DNA of 64,000 nucleotides from Mesorhabditis belari. Lineage: Eukaryota > Nematoda > Chromadorea > Rhabditida > Rhabditidae. Position numbers and translations under genes: made by a program. This document shows, one piece after another, positions 46,681 through 57,400 of this stretch. Location: assembly GCA_958450365.1 (NCBI GenBank), contig CAUEEP010000895.1, forward strand, positions 599,001-663,000. The letters run 5' to 3'. Within the stretch, counting starts at the first letter, position 1, and every line of letters starts with the position of its first letter. The notes under the pieces are model-generated. The model was not told the DNA's origin. It was given only the letters and a program-made list of their open reading frames with translations, and made no database searches.

Positions 46681-48638
46681 ATGCCTTTCGATGTCTTGGG
46701 AACACTTGGCGATGTGCAATTGGTGAAAAAGGATGGATCGACTGTCCCCGCGAAACAAGCACTTGAGGTTTTTTTGAAAAAAACACTACCCTGACTCTAC
46801 TTTTTATATGTTATGAAATGCGATATGAAAATCCTCCCCTCCTTTTTGAGCTCTTTGCTTTTCTTTGGTTTAAGATTAAGAAAAAAAACCTCAAAGATTT
46901 TTGGTTTGATTAAGGACACTTTTCATGGTATGACAAGAAATTTTACCATAATAATTGTAGGATTTTTTGAGTTTTTAAAGGGCTATGTCCAAATTTCCCT
47001 CCCTTTTTCTGCTCCCTCTTCTCGCCTCATCTTTTTCCTTTTTGAATTAGGATCCTGGTTTTCGAAAAAGCCGCTGCCGGGATTGAACCCGCGTCCCAAC
47101 GGACGAGAGACAGACGCTCTGGCACTAGGCCATGAGGCAAGAAAACTGGCATGCTTTCTCGTGCGCTTTGTTCCCTATGGGTTGCCTGCCTGCCTCCCTA
47201 TGGGTTGCCTGCTTTGCCTGCTTGCCTGACGTCCATGGAGATCTTAATGGCTCAACGAACTGACTAGAAGATTCAATTTAGGGCAAGGTGGTCGGTTTTC
47301 TCTTCTCTGCACATTGGTGTCCGCCGTGTCGGAAGGTCAGCGATGAGATTTGATTTTTGTGAATTCAACTTTTGAAAACGTAAAATCTGTTTGTTTTTTT
47401 TATTTAAGTTGACGCCAGCGGTGAAGAAATTCTACGAGTCTCTCCGTACCTCGGGGCACAACGAATTCGAGGTCGTTTTTGTGTCGGCTGATCGGTGAGT
47501 TTTTAAAGAGATCATTTTAAGAGATTCAAAAAGTTGATAGTCATTTTGAGCAGTTCATAGACGAAACACAGTTCAGAACCGAGCCCGATATGATGGAATA
47601 CATGGAAATCCACGGGGATTGGTTCGCCATTCCATTCGGCGATCCTCTCATCAAGTGAGCTGAAGAAGTGGATGAAAATAGTCTTTCTTTTGATTTCTAT
47701 CAATAAAATCTAGATTTAGACCCATTTCAACATAGAAAAATGACTAAAAGGACTAAAAGAAATGAATGAAATCAGTGAAATGAATTTAAGTAGATTAGAC
47801 ATTCAAAACTTTAACAAACGGTGAACGAAAAACGATTGATCCTTTTCAATCCCAGAAATCTGACTGATCGTTTCCGTGTGATGGGCCTTCCGTGTTTCGC
47901 AATTGTCAATCAGAAAAATATCATCGCCGCGAAGAAAAACGCAAAAAACGATGTACAGGTGAGCGGGAAAAGGAAAGGGAAATAAAATTGAGAGAAATTT
48001 GGCCTGGTGTCGGGCCGACTAGAAGTAAGTCGGCCAGACTAGAAGTAAGTCGGCCAGACAGCTTCTACTAGTCCCAAGTAGAAATGTGCCAGCGGATCGC
48101 CAAATGCATTCTAGCAAATGAATTTTCTTTTCTAAAACGTGGATACAATGTGATTTTATGCTTTAGAAAACAAAAGCCATTTGCTAAAATGCATTTGGTG
48201 ACTGGCACATGACTAGTCTTTGGCTTTGGGTTCTGCTCCGGTCGGAACATCATTGACAGTGAGATCTAGATCATACACTGTCAAAAGCCAAAATCATCCA
48301 GCCTAGTTTTTTTGGTGTCAAGTTTTTAAGGATTTTTGTCATTTATTTCGCAGATAGTTCTCTAATTTTTACTCGTTTTCAAGAGAAGATTCACGGCCAT
48401 CGAATGACGATAATAGTTTAGTTTATCTTTGAATCTTACACTAAATTATCAATGAAACACGACGACGCGACTGTACGCCCGAAATACGGTCGTCGCGATT
48501 TCGTCGCGAATTTGTCGTATTTCTCGTCTTAATAATAAAAATTCACTTATTTTACACTAAAATTTTCAGGAAAAGAAGAAAGGCAATCGGCAAATGCTTT
48601 CCGAGTGGAAAAAAGCCGTCGAGGATTGTGCTGAATGA
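46681..48638 (+). CDS. Nucleoredoxin/tryparedoxin-like protein
   Basis: Six exons (46681-46767, 47282-47335, 47409-47494, 47577-47654, 47856-47958, 48570-48638) give 158 residues. After MPFDVLGTLGDVQLVKKDG comes GKVVGFLFSAHWCPPCRK, the WCPPC redox centre of nucleoredoxins and tryparedoxins. This is followed by FEVVFVSADR, WFAIPFGDPLIKNLTDRF and GLPCFAIVNQKNII, the family's SxD, W..PF and cis-Pro region. Predicted cytosolic thiol-disulphide oxidoreductase. Intron 1 contains a minus-strand tRNA-like element. Intron 5 contains a foldback repeat, and an interspersed repeat whose right edge carries the acceptor used by exon 6. Confidence 0.9.
47069..47138 (-). other. tRNA-like element in intron 1 (minus)
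   Basis: On the minus strand, TGGCCTAGTGCCAGAGCG (box A-like) is followed by GCGGGTTCAATCCCGG (box B, 6-nt loop for best pairing). TTTTT follows. Outer ends GCC/GGC can pair partly. The anticodon stem is not recognisable. Confidence 0.55.
48000..48215. repeat. Short direct repeats and foldback in intron 5
   Basis: Copies of ACTAGAAGTAAGTCGGCCAG (48008-48062) precede a foldback whose arms contain ATGTGCCAG, GCCAAATGCATT and complements (about 48083-48213). Confidence 0.65.
48405..48568. repeat. Interspersed repeat, copy 1
   Basis: Begins GACGATAATAGTTTAG, has CGACTGTACGCCCGAAATAC and repeated GTCGCGA words, and ends TTCACTTATTTTACACTAAA. The second copy is at 49772-49945. The right end directly abuts the splice acceptor of exon 6 of the thioredoxin-like gene. 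Confidence 0.8.
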
Positions 48639-48720
48639 AAAATTAAGCAAAAATTTCGAGATTTTCCATCATTTTTGTAGTATTTTATAGTGAAAACACG
48701 ATTTTCGCGAGTATTTTCCG

Positions 48721-48726
48721 AATAAA
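48721..48726 (+). terminator. Poly(A) signal of thioredoxin-like gene
   Basis: AATAAA 83 nt after the stop. Confidence 0.65.
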
Positions 48727-48859
48727 TCCTCTTTTCTGCGCAAATAAACATTACTATTTTGGGTTCAAAACAGCCGATAAACAGGCTGCGGATTAAAGGG
48801 AAAACGAGAAAAAAGAACCACAAAAAAACCGTTCGATACACGATTTTTCACCATTTGTG

Positions 48860-49320
48860 CTCAAATTTTATGCAAACGAACCCTTTCTGGTGCACTCAAT
48901 TCCTTATTTTTCTGGACTTTTGAGTCTAGAAAAGAAGAGAAATGAAGGAATGTGTGCACTAGGAAGGGTGCGTTTACATTTGAGCACAAAGTACGCAAAG
49001 TCATTGATCCATGGCTGGCTGGCTCGTGTACTTTGTGCTCACCGATAAACACATACCTTCTGGCTCACTCAATTCTCTACTTTTCCTGCAGTAACAATAG
49101 CATATCTCGTGTACTTTGTGCTCTCTCGTGAACGCGATCTTTCTGGCATACTAGCGAGTGCTTGAGAAAGGTCGAGTTTTTCGGAGAGCACAAAGTACGT
49201 GGGTGGCTCAAGCGGTCTACTTTGTGCTCACCGGTAAACGTACACTTTCTAGGGCACAGAACCGTTTTCAGTGCGCCAGAAAGGGTGCGTTTAAGTAAAA
49301 AGTGAGCTCAAAGTACATTA
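48860..49320. repeat. GTACTTTGTGCTC foldback repeats
   Basis: GTACTTTGTGCTCACCG and its complement alternate with AGAAAGGGTGCGTTTA words several times. They make long imperfect hairpins and mirror-image ORFs on both strands. Related blocks lie at about 50765-50945 and 53100-53270. Confidence 0.7.
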
Positions 49321-49771
49321 AAAGCTTAAAAAAAGCAATTTGTTTCCCAGAAATCAGATTTTTGCGAAAACCACCAATTTCTTTCAAAATTTCTCAAAAA
49401 GAAAAATCTTTTTCTTATTTTTTTTCTCTTTTCGTCAATATCGTCGTCGTGGATACCCTTTTTAGAGTAAAAATAGCGAAATCCAATAGCGACAAGCGAC
49501 AATCAACCAAAAATACGTTCATTTTTCAATTTTTTTTTGCAAATCTCTTCATTTTCCTTCAAAAAAATTTCGAAATTCAACTCGTTTTTTGATTAAAAAT
49601 GATTTGCGAAAGAGAGATTTCGATTTTTGATCTGTCTGGCATTCATTTTTAGCTAATTTCTGATCCGAAATGAATGCTATTTTCATTTTTTGTTTCTTGC
49701 TTATTGTTTGAGAATTTGAAATTTGAAAAATTTGATATTTCAAAGTTTAAACTTGATAACTTGATAGCTTG

Positions 49772-49945
49772 ACGATAATAGTTTAGTTTATCTTTGAATT
49801 TTACACCAAATTATCAGTGAAATAGTGGCGACTACACGACTGTACGCCCGAAATACGGTCGTCGCGATTTCGTCGCGAATTTGTCGCGAATTCGTCGTAT
49901 TTATCGTCTTAACAATAAACGTTCACTTATTTTTCACTAAAGTTT
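49772..49945. repeat. Interspersed repeat, copy 2
   Basis: Same element as 48405-48568 with scattered differences and one extra GTCGCGAATTC unit. It lacks the TTTTCAG present beside copy 1. Confidence 0.8.
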
Positions 49946-50282
49946 TGATAACTTGATAGCTTGATAGCTTGGGAACTTGATAACATGGTAACTTGATAGC
50001 TTGATAGCTTGATAGCTTGATAGCTTGATAGCTTGATAGCTTGATAACTCCATAACTTGATAGCTTGATAGCTTGACAACTCCATAACTTGATAGCTTGA
50101 TAACTCCATAACCCATAACTTGATAACTTGATAGCTTGATAACTCCATAACTCCATAGCTTGATAGCTTGATAGCTTGATAACTCCATAACTCCATAACT
50201 TGATAGCTTGATAGCTTGATAGCTTGATAACTCCATAACTCCATAACTTGATAACTTGATAACTCCATAACTTGATAACTTC
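49944..50282. repeat. Minisatellite (CTTGATAG / ACTCCATA)
   Basis: About 340 bp of tandem TTGATAGC, TTGATAAC and TCCATAAC words. All three minus-strand frames stay open and give repetitive SYQAIKL-type peptides. I treat these as repeat artefacts, not genes. Confidence 0.9.
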
Positions 50283-51224
50283 AGAAGTCTTCCATCTTCC
50301 ATAAGAGATTTCGATTTAATGCTTAATGCATTGATCTAAAAAAGATGGTAGCCGATTCCAATGGGAAAAAAAAGAAATTTGCGATCGGAACCCGGTGAAT
50401 TTGATGAGAAAACTCGATGAGAAATTTGATGAGAAAAATATAGGCATTTTAGAAAAAGGAATTTTACAAAGAGAGTCTAAAAAGAGAAGAAGATACAATG
50501 TAAACAAATTTCGATCGGAGAAAAGTCGAATCAAACCCAATAATCCGCACGAGACATTCCCCTTACTCATCTCATTTTTTTTTCGTTTTTCTAAGCTAAC
50601 AAAGTTCTTCACAATCATTTTTAAGTATATACAAAAGTTTTTAGAAGCTTTTTTTTGTCGTCAAATGACAAATAAAAAGTTTCCTTTTTTTTTCTACTCC
50701 TTTGTGCTCGAATTCTCGAATTCTATAGAAATTCTTTGACAAGGAAAACTAAAAAAGATTTCAGATGTACTTTGTGCTCAGAAAGATGTACTTTTTCAGA
50801 TTTCAGATGTACTTTGTGCTCAGTTTTGTGCTCAAACGCACCTTTTCTAGAGGTTAAATTCTCGATTTCCCTCGTTTCCACAGAAAAAATGAGAAATCCA
50901 GTGCACTAGAAAGGTGCGTTTACCCGTGAGCACAAAGTCCATTGTCAAAGTAATGAATTTTGTTAAGAGCTCAGTAAAACTTACTTAAACTTATGAAATA
51001 CTTATCATATACTTGTTAAGTTCTCAATTCTTCTTTTCTAAACAATGACTCATTGAAAATAATCGTTCTTTTTCCTGTATTTTTCGTGAAAACCGGATTT
51101 TTCCGCTCAAAAAAAAAAAAAAAAATCGATCTTCTTATTTTTGTTTTTGAAAAATTTCTTGAATATAGAAAAGTCATTTTTAAAGTTTTTTTTTGAATTA
51201 AATTGTTTAATTATAGATTTATAA

Positions 51225-51341
51225 ATGATTATTTTGATGGTTTTGATGGTTTTGATGGTTTTTTTGATGGTTTTGATGGTTTTTTTGATGGTTTTGATGG
51301 TTTTTTTGATGGTTTTGATGGTTTTTTTTGATGGTTTCTGA
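51225..51341. repeat. GATGGTTTT tandem repeat
   Basis: About ten GATGGTTTT or GATGGTTTTTTT units. Confidence 0.9.
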
Positions 51342-51416
51342 TCGTTTTATCGATTTCTAAATTGATTATCGAGTATTTCGATTAAGAAATACAATCACCT
51401 CAATTCGCTGTTCGGG

Positions 51417-54400
51417 ATGGCGGATGTTGTGGCATCAATTCTTCATCCAAAATCTTCAGCTTACGATGTGAATGAGACAGCTCTGCCGACAGCTCAGCTA
51501 TGGTTTCAGGGTTTGCGCTTTTTTTTTTTTGAATGCTAAATAAAATACCGTATTCTCTCTAGTAGTAGTGCGCACTATTATTTTTTTTCAACCCCCTCCT
51601 GGACCGCAATACTACTAGAGAGTGCACTACTATTAAAGAGTTTTATCATTTACCAAAGTAAGACAGATATAAGATTTGTTCGAAAAATTCTTGCAACTCT
51701 TTCACGTACTCCTTTGACTCCTTTTGACATACAGTACTGGACAATGAAATATGATAAAATGAAAAACGATCGTCACTTTCGCGCGTCTATAACTCCCCTT
51801 GTCTTTACCGTATTTCTAAATATTAATATTACCATTGTGTAGCCGTTGAAAAGAGCTTTCAGAAAATGTATAACACTAATAGTTTAAACTCAAAGACAAG
51901 GGAGTTGCAGACGCGCGAAAGTGACGATCGTTTTTCGAATAGCGATATTTCATTGTCCAGTACTGTACAGTTGTGGGCTGGCGAGTTGACAATTTGTGTG
52001 TTGACAAACAACAAAAAGATATTTTTGCCCTTTGCACAACAATTTTAGATTTTTTTGCTAACTTTTTCATGTGAAGAATAGTTTATAAATGAATAAAAAA
52101 AAGCCTCACTTTTGCTTGTTTGAATAGCTTTAGAATGAATAGCTTTAGAGCATAAACATAAAGTCAAAAAGGTTTAGATGAAAAAGAAGCACCAGAAATT
52201 CAAATTTTCGTGGGTGCACTACTATTTTTTTCAACCCCCTCTCGGACCGCAATATTATTAGAGAGTGCACTATTATTAGAGAGAGTACGGTAAATAACAA
52301 TATCCATTTTTCACACGAATGAACGAATTTTTCAAATTGAATGAAATCGGCTTTAGAAATGGATCGTTTCTATCTCTTTTTCATCATTTTTTCGACCGTT
52401 TGCACGATTCTTGTGGTAGCAATGTCGATTTTTCATCTCTACTATGTGCTTAAATACATCAGCAACGGCCATATACAAACCGATCTCTACTATTTGGTGT
52501 TTATGTATCCAGTGAGTTGAGAAAATGGGGGAGAAAACGTTTGGCAATGATTTTGAGAAGGAAAATGCCGAAATTTAGACTCGAAAACAAGCCCATCTTA
52601 TAGAGTTGACCATGGGGATCAAGAATTCGTTTTTAGTTTTTACAGAACCCTTCGCAAACGCGAGATATTTGGCATAGAAAATCGCTGAATAAATGAATTT
52701 CGAGCTCCTTATAACGCCGTCACACGGACGCCTTCCAACTGTCTCGGTGGTCTAGTGGATAGGCTGCTAGACTGGCAAAACGGTTGCCCGAATCTGTCCT
52801 CGAGTTCGATTCCCTCTATCATCGGACTTTTTTGACTTCTTTAAAAACTTGTTTCCTTTGTATTGAATGATTGACTTGGGGTCTTCTACACAGCTTTCTG
52901 TAGCTACAAAAGCTTAGTAGATAAGTAGATGTTGCCAGATTTGTGAAAACAATCGAATTCTACGCATTACCGTCATTTCCTACTTTCAGGTGACATCATT
53001 GTGCGGTACGATTGGTATGTATCTGCCGCGAGCCGCTCCATTTCTCTATTCTGTGGCACTTGTGTAAGTACTTTTAGAAATCATTCGCACTGGATATTAG
53101 TGATCCCTCATTCTTTGTGCTTTCACATAAACGCTCATTCTCTAGCACACAGAGAAACCTCAGATTGTCTAAAAACACTTTGGCGCATTGATTTTTTTGT
53201 TGTTCACCAAACGATCATTCAATGCACCAGAAGGCAAACGTTTGTGCAAGAGCACAAAGTACATTCACTTGCTATTAGCAAACAGTTATATCTACTATCA
53301 GCCGTTTTCTGGATCTTTGGGGATCAACGGATTTTGTCGCCGTGGAGCAGTGGATAGCGCGCCGGTCTATCGCCCATCCGATCCGGGTTTGACCTCCCCG
53401 TGCGACTCGAATTGTGCTTTTTAAAAAATCTAAAAGCACGTTGCACAACTACATGTAATTCCCTATTCAACGGAAGCAAAAATCATTGCAAACGGTCTTC
53501 TGGGGCTAAGGAATAGCGCGCACAGAAGGACAGACAGACAGACGGCAGACAGACGGGCAGACAGACGGACAGACGGACAGACAATCATCTTCATTTCTTT
53601 ATATTTAGTAGATAGAACTGAATCTAGCTTACTGTGTTTGCAATTCACAAGAACTACGGTAATACATTCATACCGTAACTAATGAACCTTCGAAATTCCC
53701 CCTTTTCAGCTACTACATGTTATGCCTTTTCGTCGTCATTTCCCTTCTATTCAACATTTTCGGAACACGAGAGCAAATGGCTGATTATTTAAAAGAGAGA
53801 AATATTCCGATTAGTTTTCAGGTAAAGAAAGAAAGAAAGAAAGAATTCTTCTCATTTCTCTCTTTTCAGGTGACCCCATTGTGCTGTCTGAAATGTTTGC
53901 CAAAGTTGCCGCCGACACAGTGAGTGAAAAAGGAAAAAGGGAAAGAGAAACTCATTGAAATCTATCAACCATTGTAGGCAATTGACTTCTTATAGAGACA
54001 AGCTTTTCGTTTACTTTTACGATTGTTGTAAAGAGGAGACTTCAGCAGAGAAAGAGAAACTCATTGAAATCTATCGACCATTGTAGAATGGCTTTCGAAT
54101 GGTATTAAAGTAGGTAGTGATTTAACTAACCAATCCTGAGAAAATCGAGAGTTAACTAGAGGCATTAACTTAAAGTCGAGTAGCCTATAGAATGGTAGCT
54201 TGGCAGAGTTTGACACGGGGAATCCGAATCCGTTTTTAGTTTTTCCTGCGGGCGTCTCAATCGCCAGATATTTGACATCAAAGTTTTTGGATTGGAATTT
54301 AGGGAATGGAAAATGTTGCATCAGTGGTGTCAAGGTAACGCCGCGGATTTATAGTCGAACGAGCATGGTTCGGATCCGGCTAGTGCCGATCTTTTTTTTT

Positions 54401-57400
54401 GCATTTTTTCTAAACAAATGGCGACACAGGAAAAACTAAAAAACATCTCGATGTCGTGGCGATCTCGATCACGAGATCGTCACGACAACCATTCTATAGG
54501 CTACTCGATCTTAAGCTAAATCCTCCCTAGTAAGATAAAAAACAATATTGACTTCTTATAGAGCCAAGCTTTTCGTTTACTTTTGCCATTGTTTTAAAGA
54601 GGAGACTTCAGGCTTTCGAGTGATATTAAGTCGATAGTGATTGAGCTAATCAATCATGAGAAAATCGGGTGTCAAATCAGAGTCAAGTCAGAGTCAAGTT
54701 AGAGTCAAGTCAGAGTCAAGTTAGAGTCAAATCAGAGTCAAGTCAGAGTCAAGTCAGAGTCAAGTCAGAGTCAAGTCAGAGTCAAATCAAAAAGGGAAGC
54801 ATTTATACCAGAGCGGTTTGCCAGATCGAGGACGATTACGTTCTCGATCTCACAAAAACACCTTGCAGTCATTTTTTAGGGTTTTTTTTTCTGGTAAAAA
54901 AAAGCTATTGAGGTGGAAATTTTGTTTTTTTTTGAATGGATTGGCAGGGTTTATTACCTATTATCTACTATTTAAAATACTCTAAATCTTCTCTAAAAAA
55001 ATCTTTAGACGTAATCTCCGTCGCTGTGAGTGGATGGTTTTTCAAACGCCACTCGTGCGTTGCGTTCTCGAGGTGGCCAATGTTGCTGTATTTCTCGAGT
55101 TGAACTCAAGAAAGCACAGGTCAGATTTAAAGCTTTTAGACTCTATTTCCTAAAAGATCTAGAGAAATTACCGTAAGCTTATCACCAGACAAACTACAGT
55201 AAGCTTATCACCAGACAAACTACCGTAATCTTATCACCAGACGAACTACCGTAAGCTTATCACCAGACAAACTACAGTAAGCTTATCACCAGACAAACTA
55301 CAGTAAGCTTATCACCAGACAAACTACAGTAAGCTCATACATTTAAGCAAAGTTTTGGTTACAAGGTTCAATAGATACGAAAATTGACGGAATGTAAACT
55401 GGCGGTAGATTACGGTAGTTTGTCTAGCATTTGTCTAGAATTTGTCTAGAAAATGGGGAAGCTGAAAGGTTACTGTAAATCTAAATCGAAAATTTCAAAA
55501 AAGAATTGCAGTTGGTTTGTGATGTCAAATCTGGTCGGTCTCATCTCGATGTGCGTCGCGTTTTACGGTTGTTATGTGCTTGTGCCATTGGCTAGTGTAT
55601 GTTTTAAGTTCTATTCTGGAGGCAGCGGTCAGCATCTCGTTGTAGCTTATTGGTAAAGCGTTCACCCGGTAGTCGAGCAGGGGCGGGTTCGAATCCCGGC
55701 ACGGCTTTTTTGGATTCAGAACTGATAAAAGAATTGTCTTGTTTAGTTTTGATGTTTTGATCACTTTAAAGGATCACTTTAAAGGATCACTTTAAAGGAT
55801 CACTTTAAAGGATCACTTTAAAGGATCACTTTAAAGGATCACTTTAAAGGATCACTTTAAAGGATCACTTTAAAGGATCACTTTAAAGGATCACTTTAAA
55901 CGATCACTTTAAAGGATCACTTTAAAGGATCACTTTAAAGGATCACTTTAAAGGATCACTTTAAAGGATCACTTTAAAGGATCACTTTAAAGGATCACTT
56001 TAAACGATCACTTTAAAGGATCACTTTAAAGGATCACTTTAAACGATCACTTTAAACGATCACTTTAAACGATCACTTTAAACGATCACTTTAAACGATC
56101 ACTTTAAACGATCACTTTAAACGATCACTTTAAACGATCGTTTCTCCATTTCAGCTTCGCCTTCAAGCTTTCCGTTTCGGGGTTCTCTTTCGAATGGTTG
56201 ACATCTCACAATGTTTATATACTATACAGGTAAATTTCTATATGAAAGCAAAGAGATAAAATTTGAAATTTGCATATGAAACTAGCTATATATATGCAAT
56301 AATATATAGCCTAAGCTTGACTAGCTGAAACTCTTTCAGAAATTTTGTCTTGATTTGGCGGCAAATCTTGAGTGGATCGAAGGCGATCAACTGATGGGAG
56401 CCACAGCGAAAGCGCAATGTGAGTGAAAGCTTCAAAGTAATCAAATTGCCAGTTTTATGACTTTTTATGCTTTTTATTGAGACAAGATACTGATTTACAG
56501 TACTTTACAGTACTTTACAGTACTTTGCAGTACTTCACAGTACTTCACAGTACTTTGCAGTACTTCACAGTACTTTACAGTACTTTACAGTAGTTCACAG
56601 TACTTTACAGTACTTTTTGAGTTAAATAAATATCCTATTTCTAGTCTGGACGTCATTTATGTTGACATGGGAAATGTTGGTTCTCTCGTTGATCTCTACG
56701 CATTTGATGAGACCCGAGAAGTCGGCGCTGTTTGATCGGTGAGAATCAATGTTAAAGATTGATTGAAATGAGCGATTCTTCGAGAACTAGGGATTTCCTT
56801 CAATTTAGCATCGATTGGGGATATAGAAACTAGCGCTGTTCGATCGTTTTTTCAATTTTACTCCATAGCATCCAGTTTTCGAGAAAAATCCTTTTGAAAT
56901 TTGAACAAAAACGGTCCAGCCATGATATGGTGTCGAATTTCTTCCTTGCCTGAAGTAACCGTGTAGCGCAGTCGTTAGGGTACTCGCCCCTTGGCCCAAC
57001 CAGGAACCCTTTTGTCCCTGGTTCGAATCCCCTCACTGTCTAAACGTTTTTGTTTCCTTGTTAAACAACTAAAGCAATTTTTTTAAGTGTTGAGCCAGTT
57101 TTTTTAAGTGTCTATAAACAGTGAGAAGCTAAATAGGGCTTCTGGAAATCGCAAAAAGATGAAAATCCTCTTTAAGCTCTCTTTGAAATTGAAACTGTTG
57201 AAAATAGTGAGCTCAATCTGTTGCCCGATTTAGCATCTCGATCAGACAAGTCAGTACTGGAAGATACTTTCTGTGAATCTTTCTGTACTGATTGTAAGCC
57301 TAGTGATGGTTCTAGCTTTAGCCGGTGACTTGAAACGACTTCAATCAATTTCAAATCAACATCATTTTCCAGTTACCCCTGCAATCGTCACCGCAAGCAC

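Larger units (their letters stand above)
48639..51416. other. Repeat-rich intergenic region
   Basis: Contains the 3' UTR of the thioredoxin-like gene, several GTACTTTGTGCTC foldback repeats, an interspersed repeat, a large 8-9-bp minisatellite and GATGGTTTT repeats. No gene seen. Confidence 0.6.

Noticed and set aside
46274..46681. APC1 and thioredoxin-like gene as an operon
   Set aside because: Same strand and close, but no convincing acceptor lies near the second ATG; not supported enough to claim.
49923..50302. Three overlapping repetitive ORFs on the minus strand
   Set aside because: They are translations of an 8-9-bp minisatellite in all frames.
55759..56140. Possible CRISPR-like array of regular repeats
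   Set aside because: Units are contiguous 13-mers without spacers and lie in a eukaryotic intron; it is a satellite.
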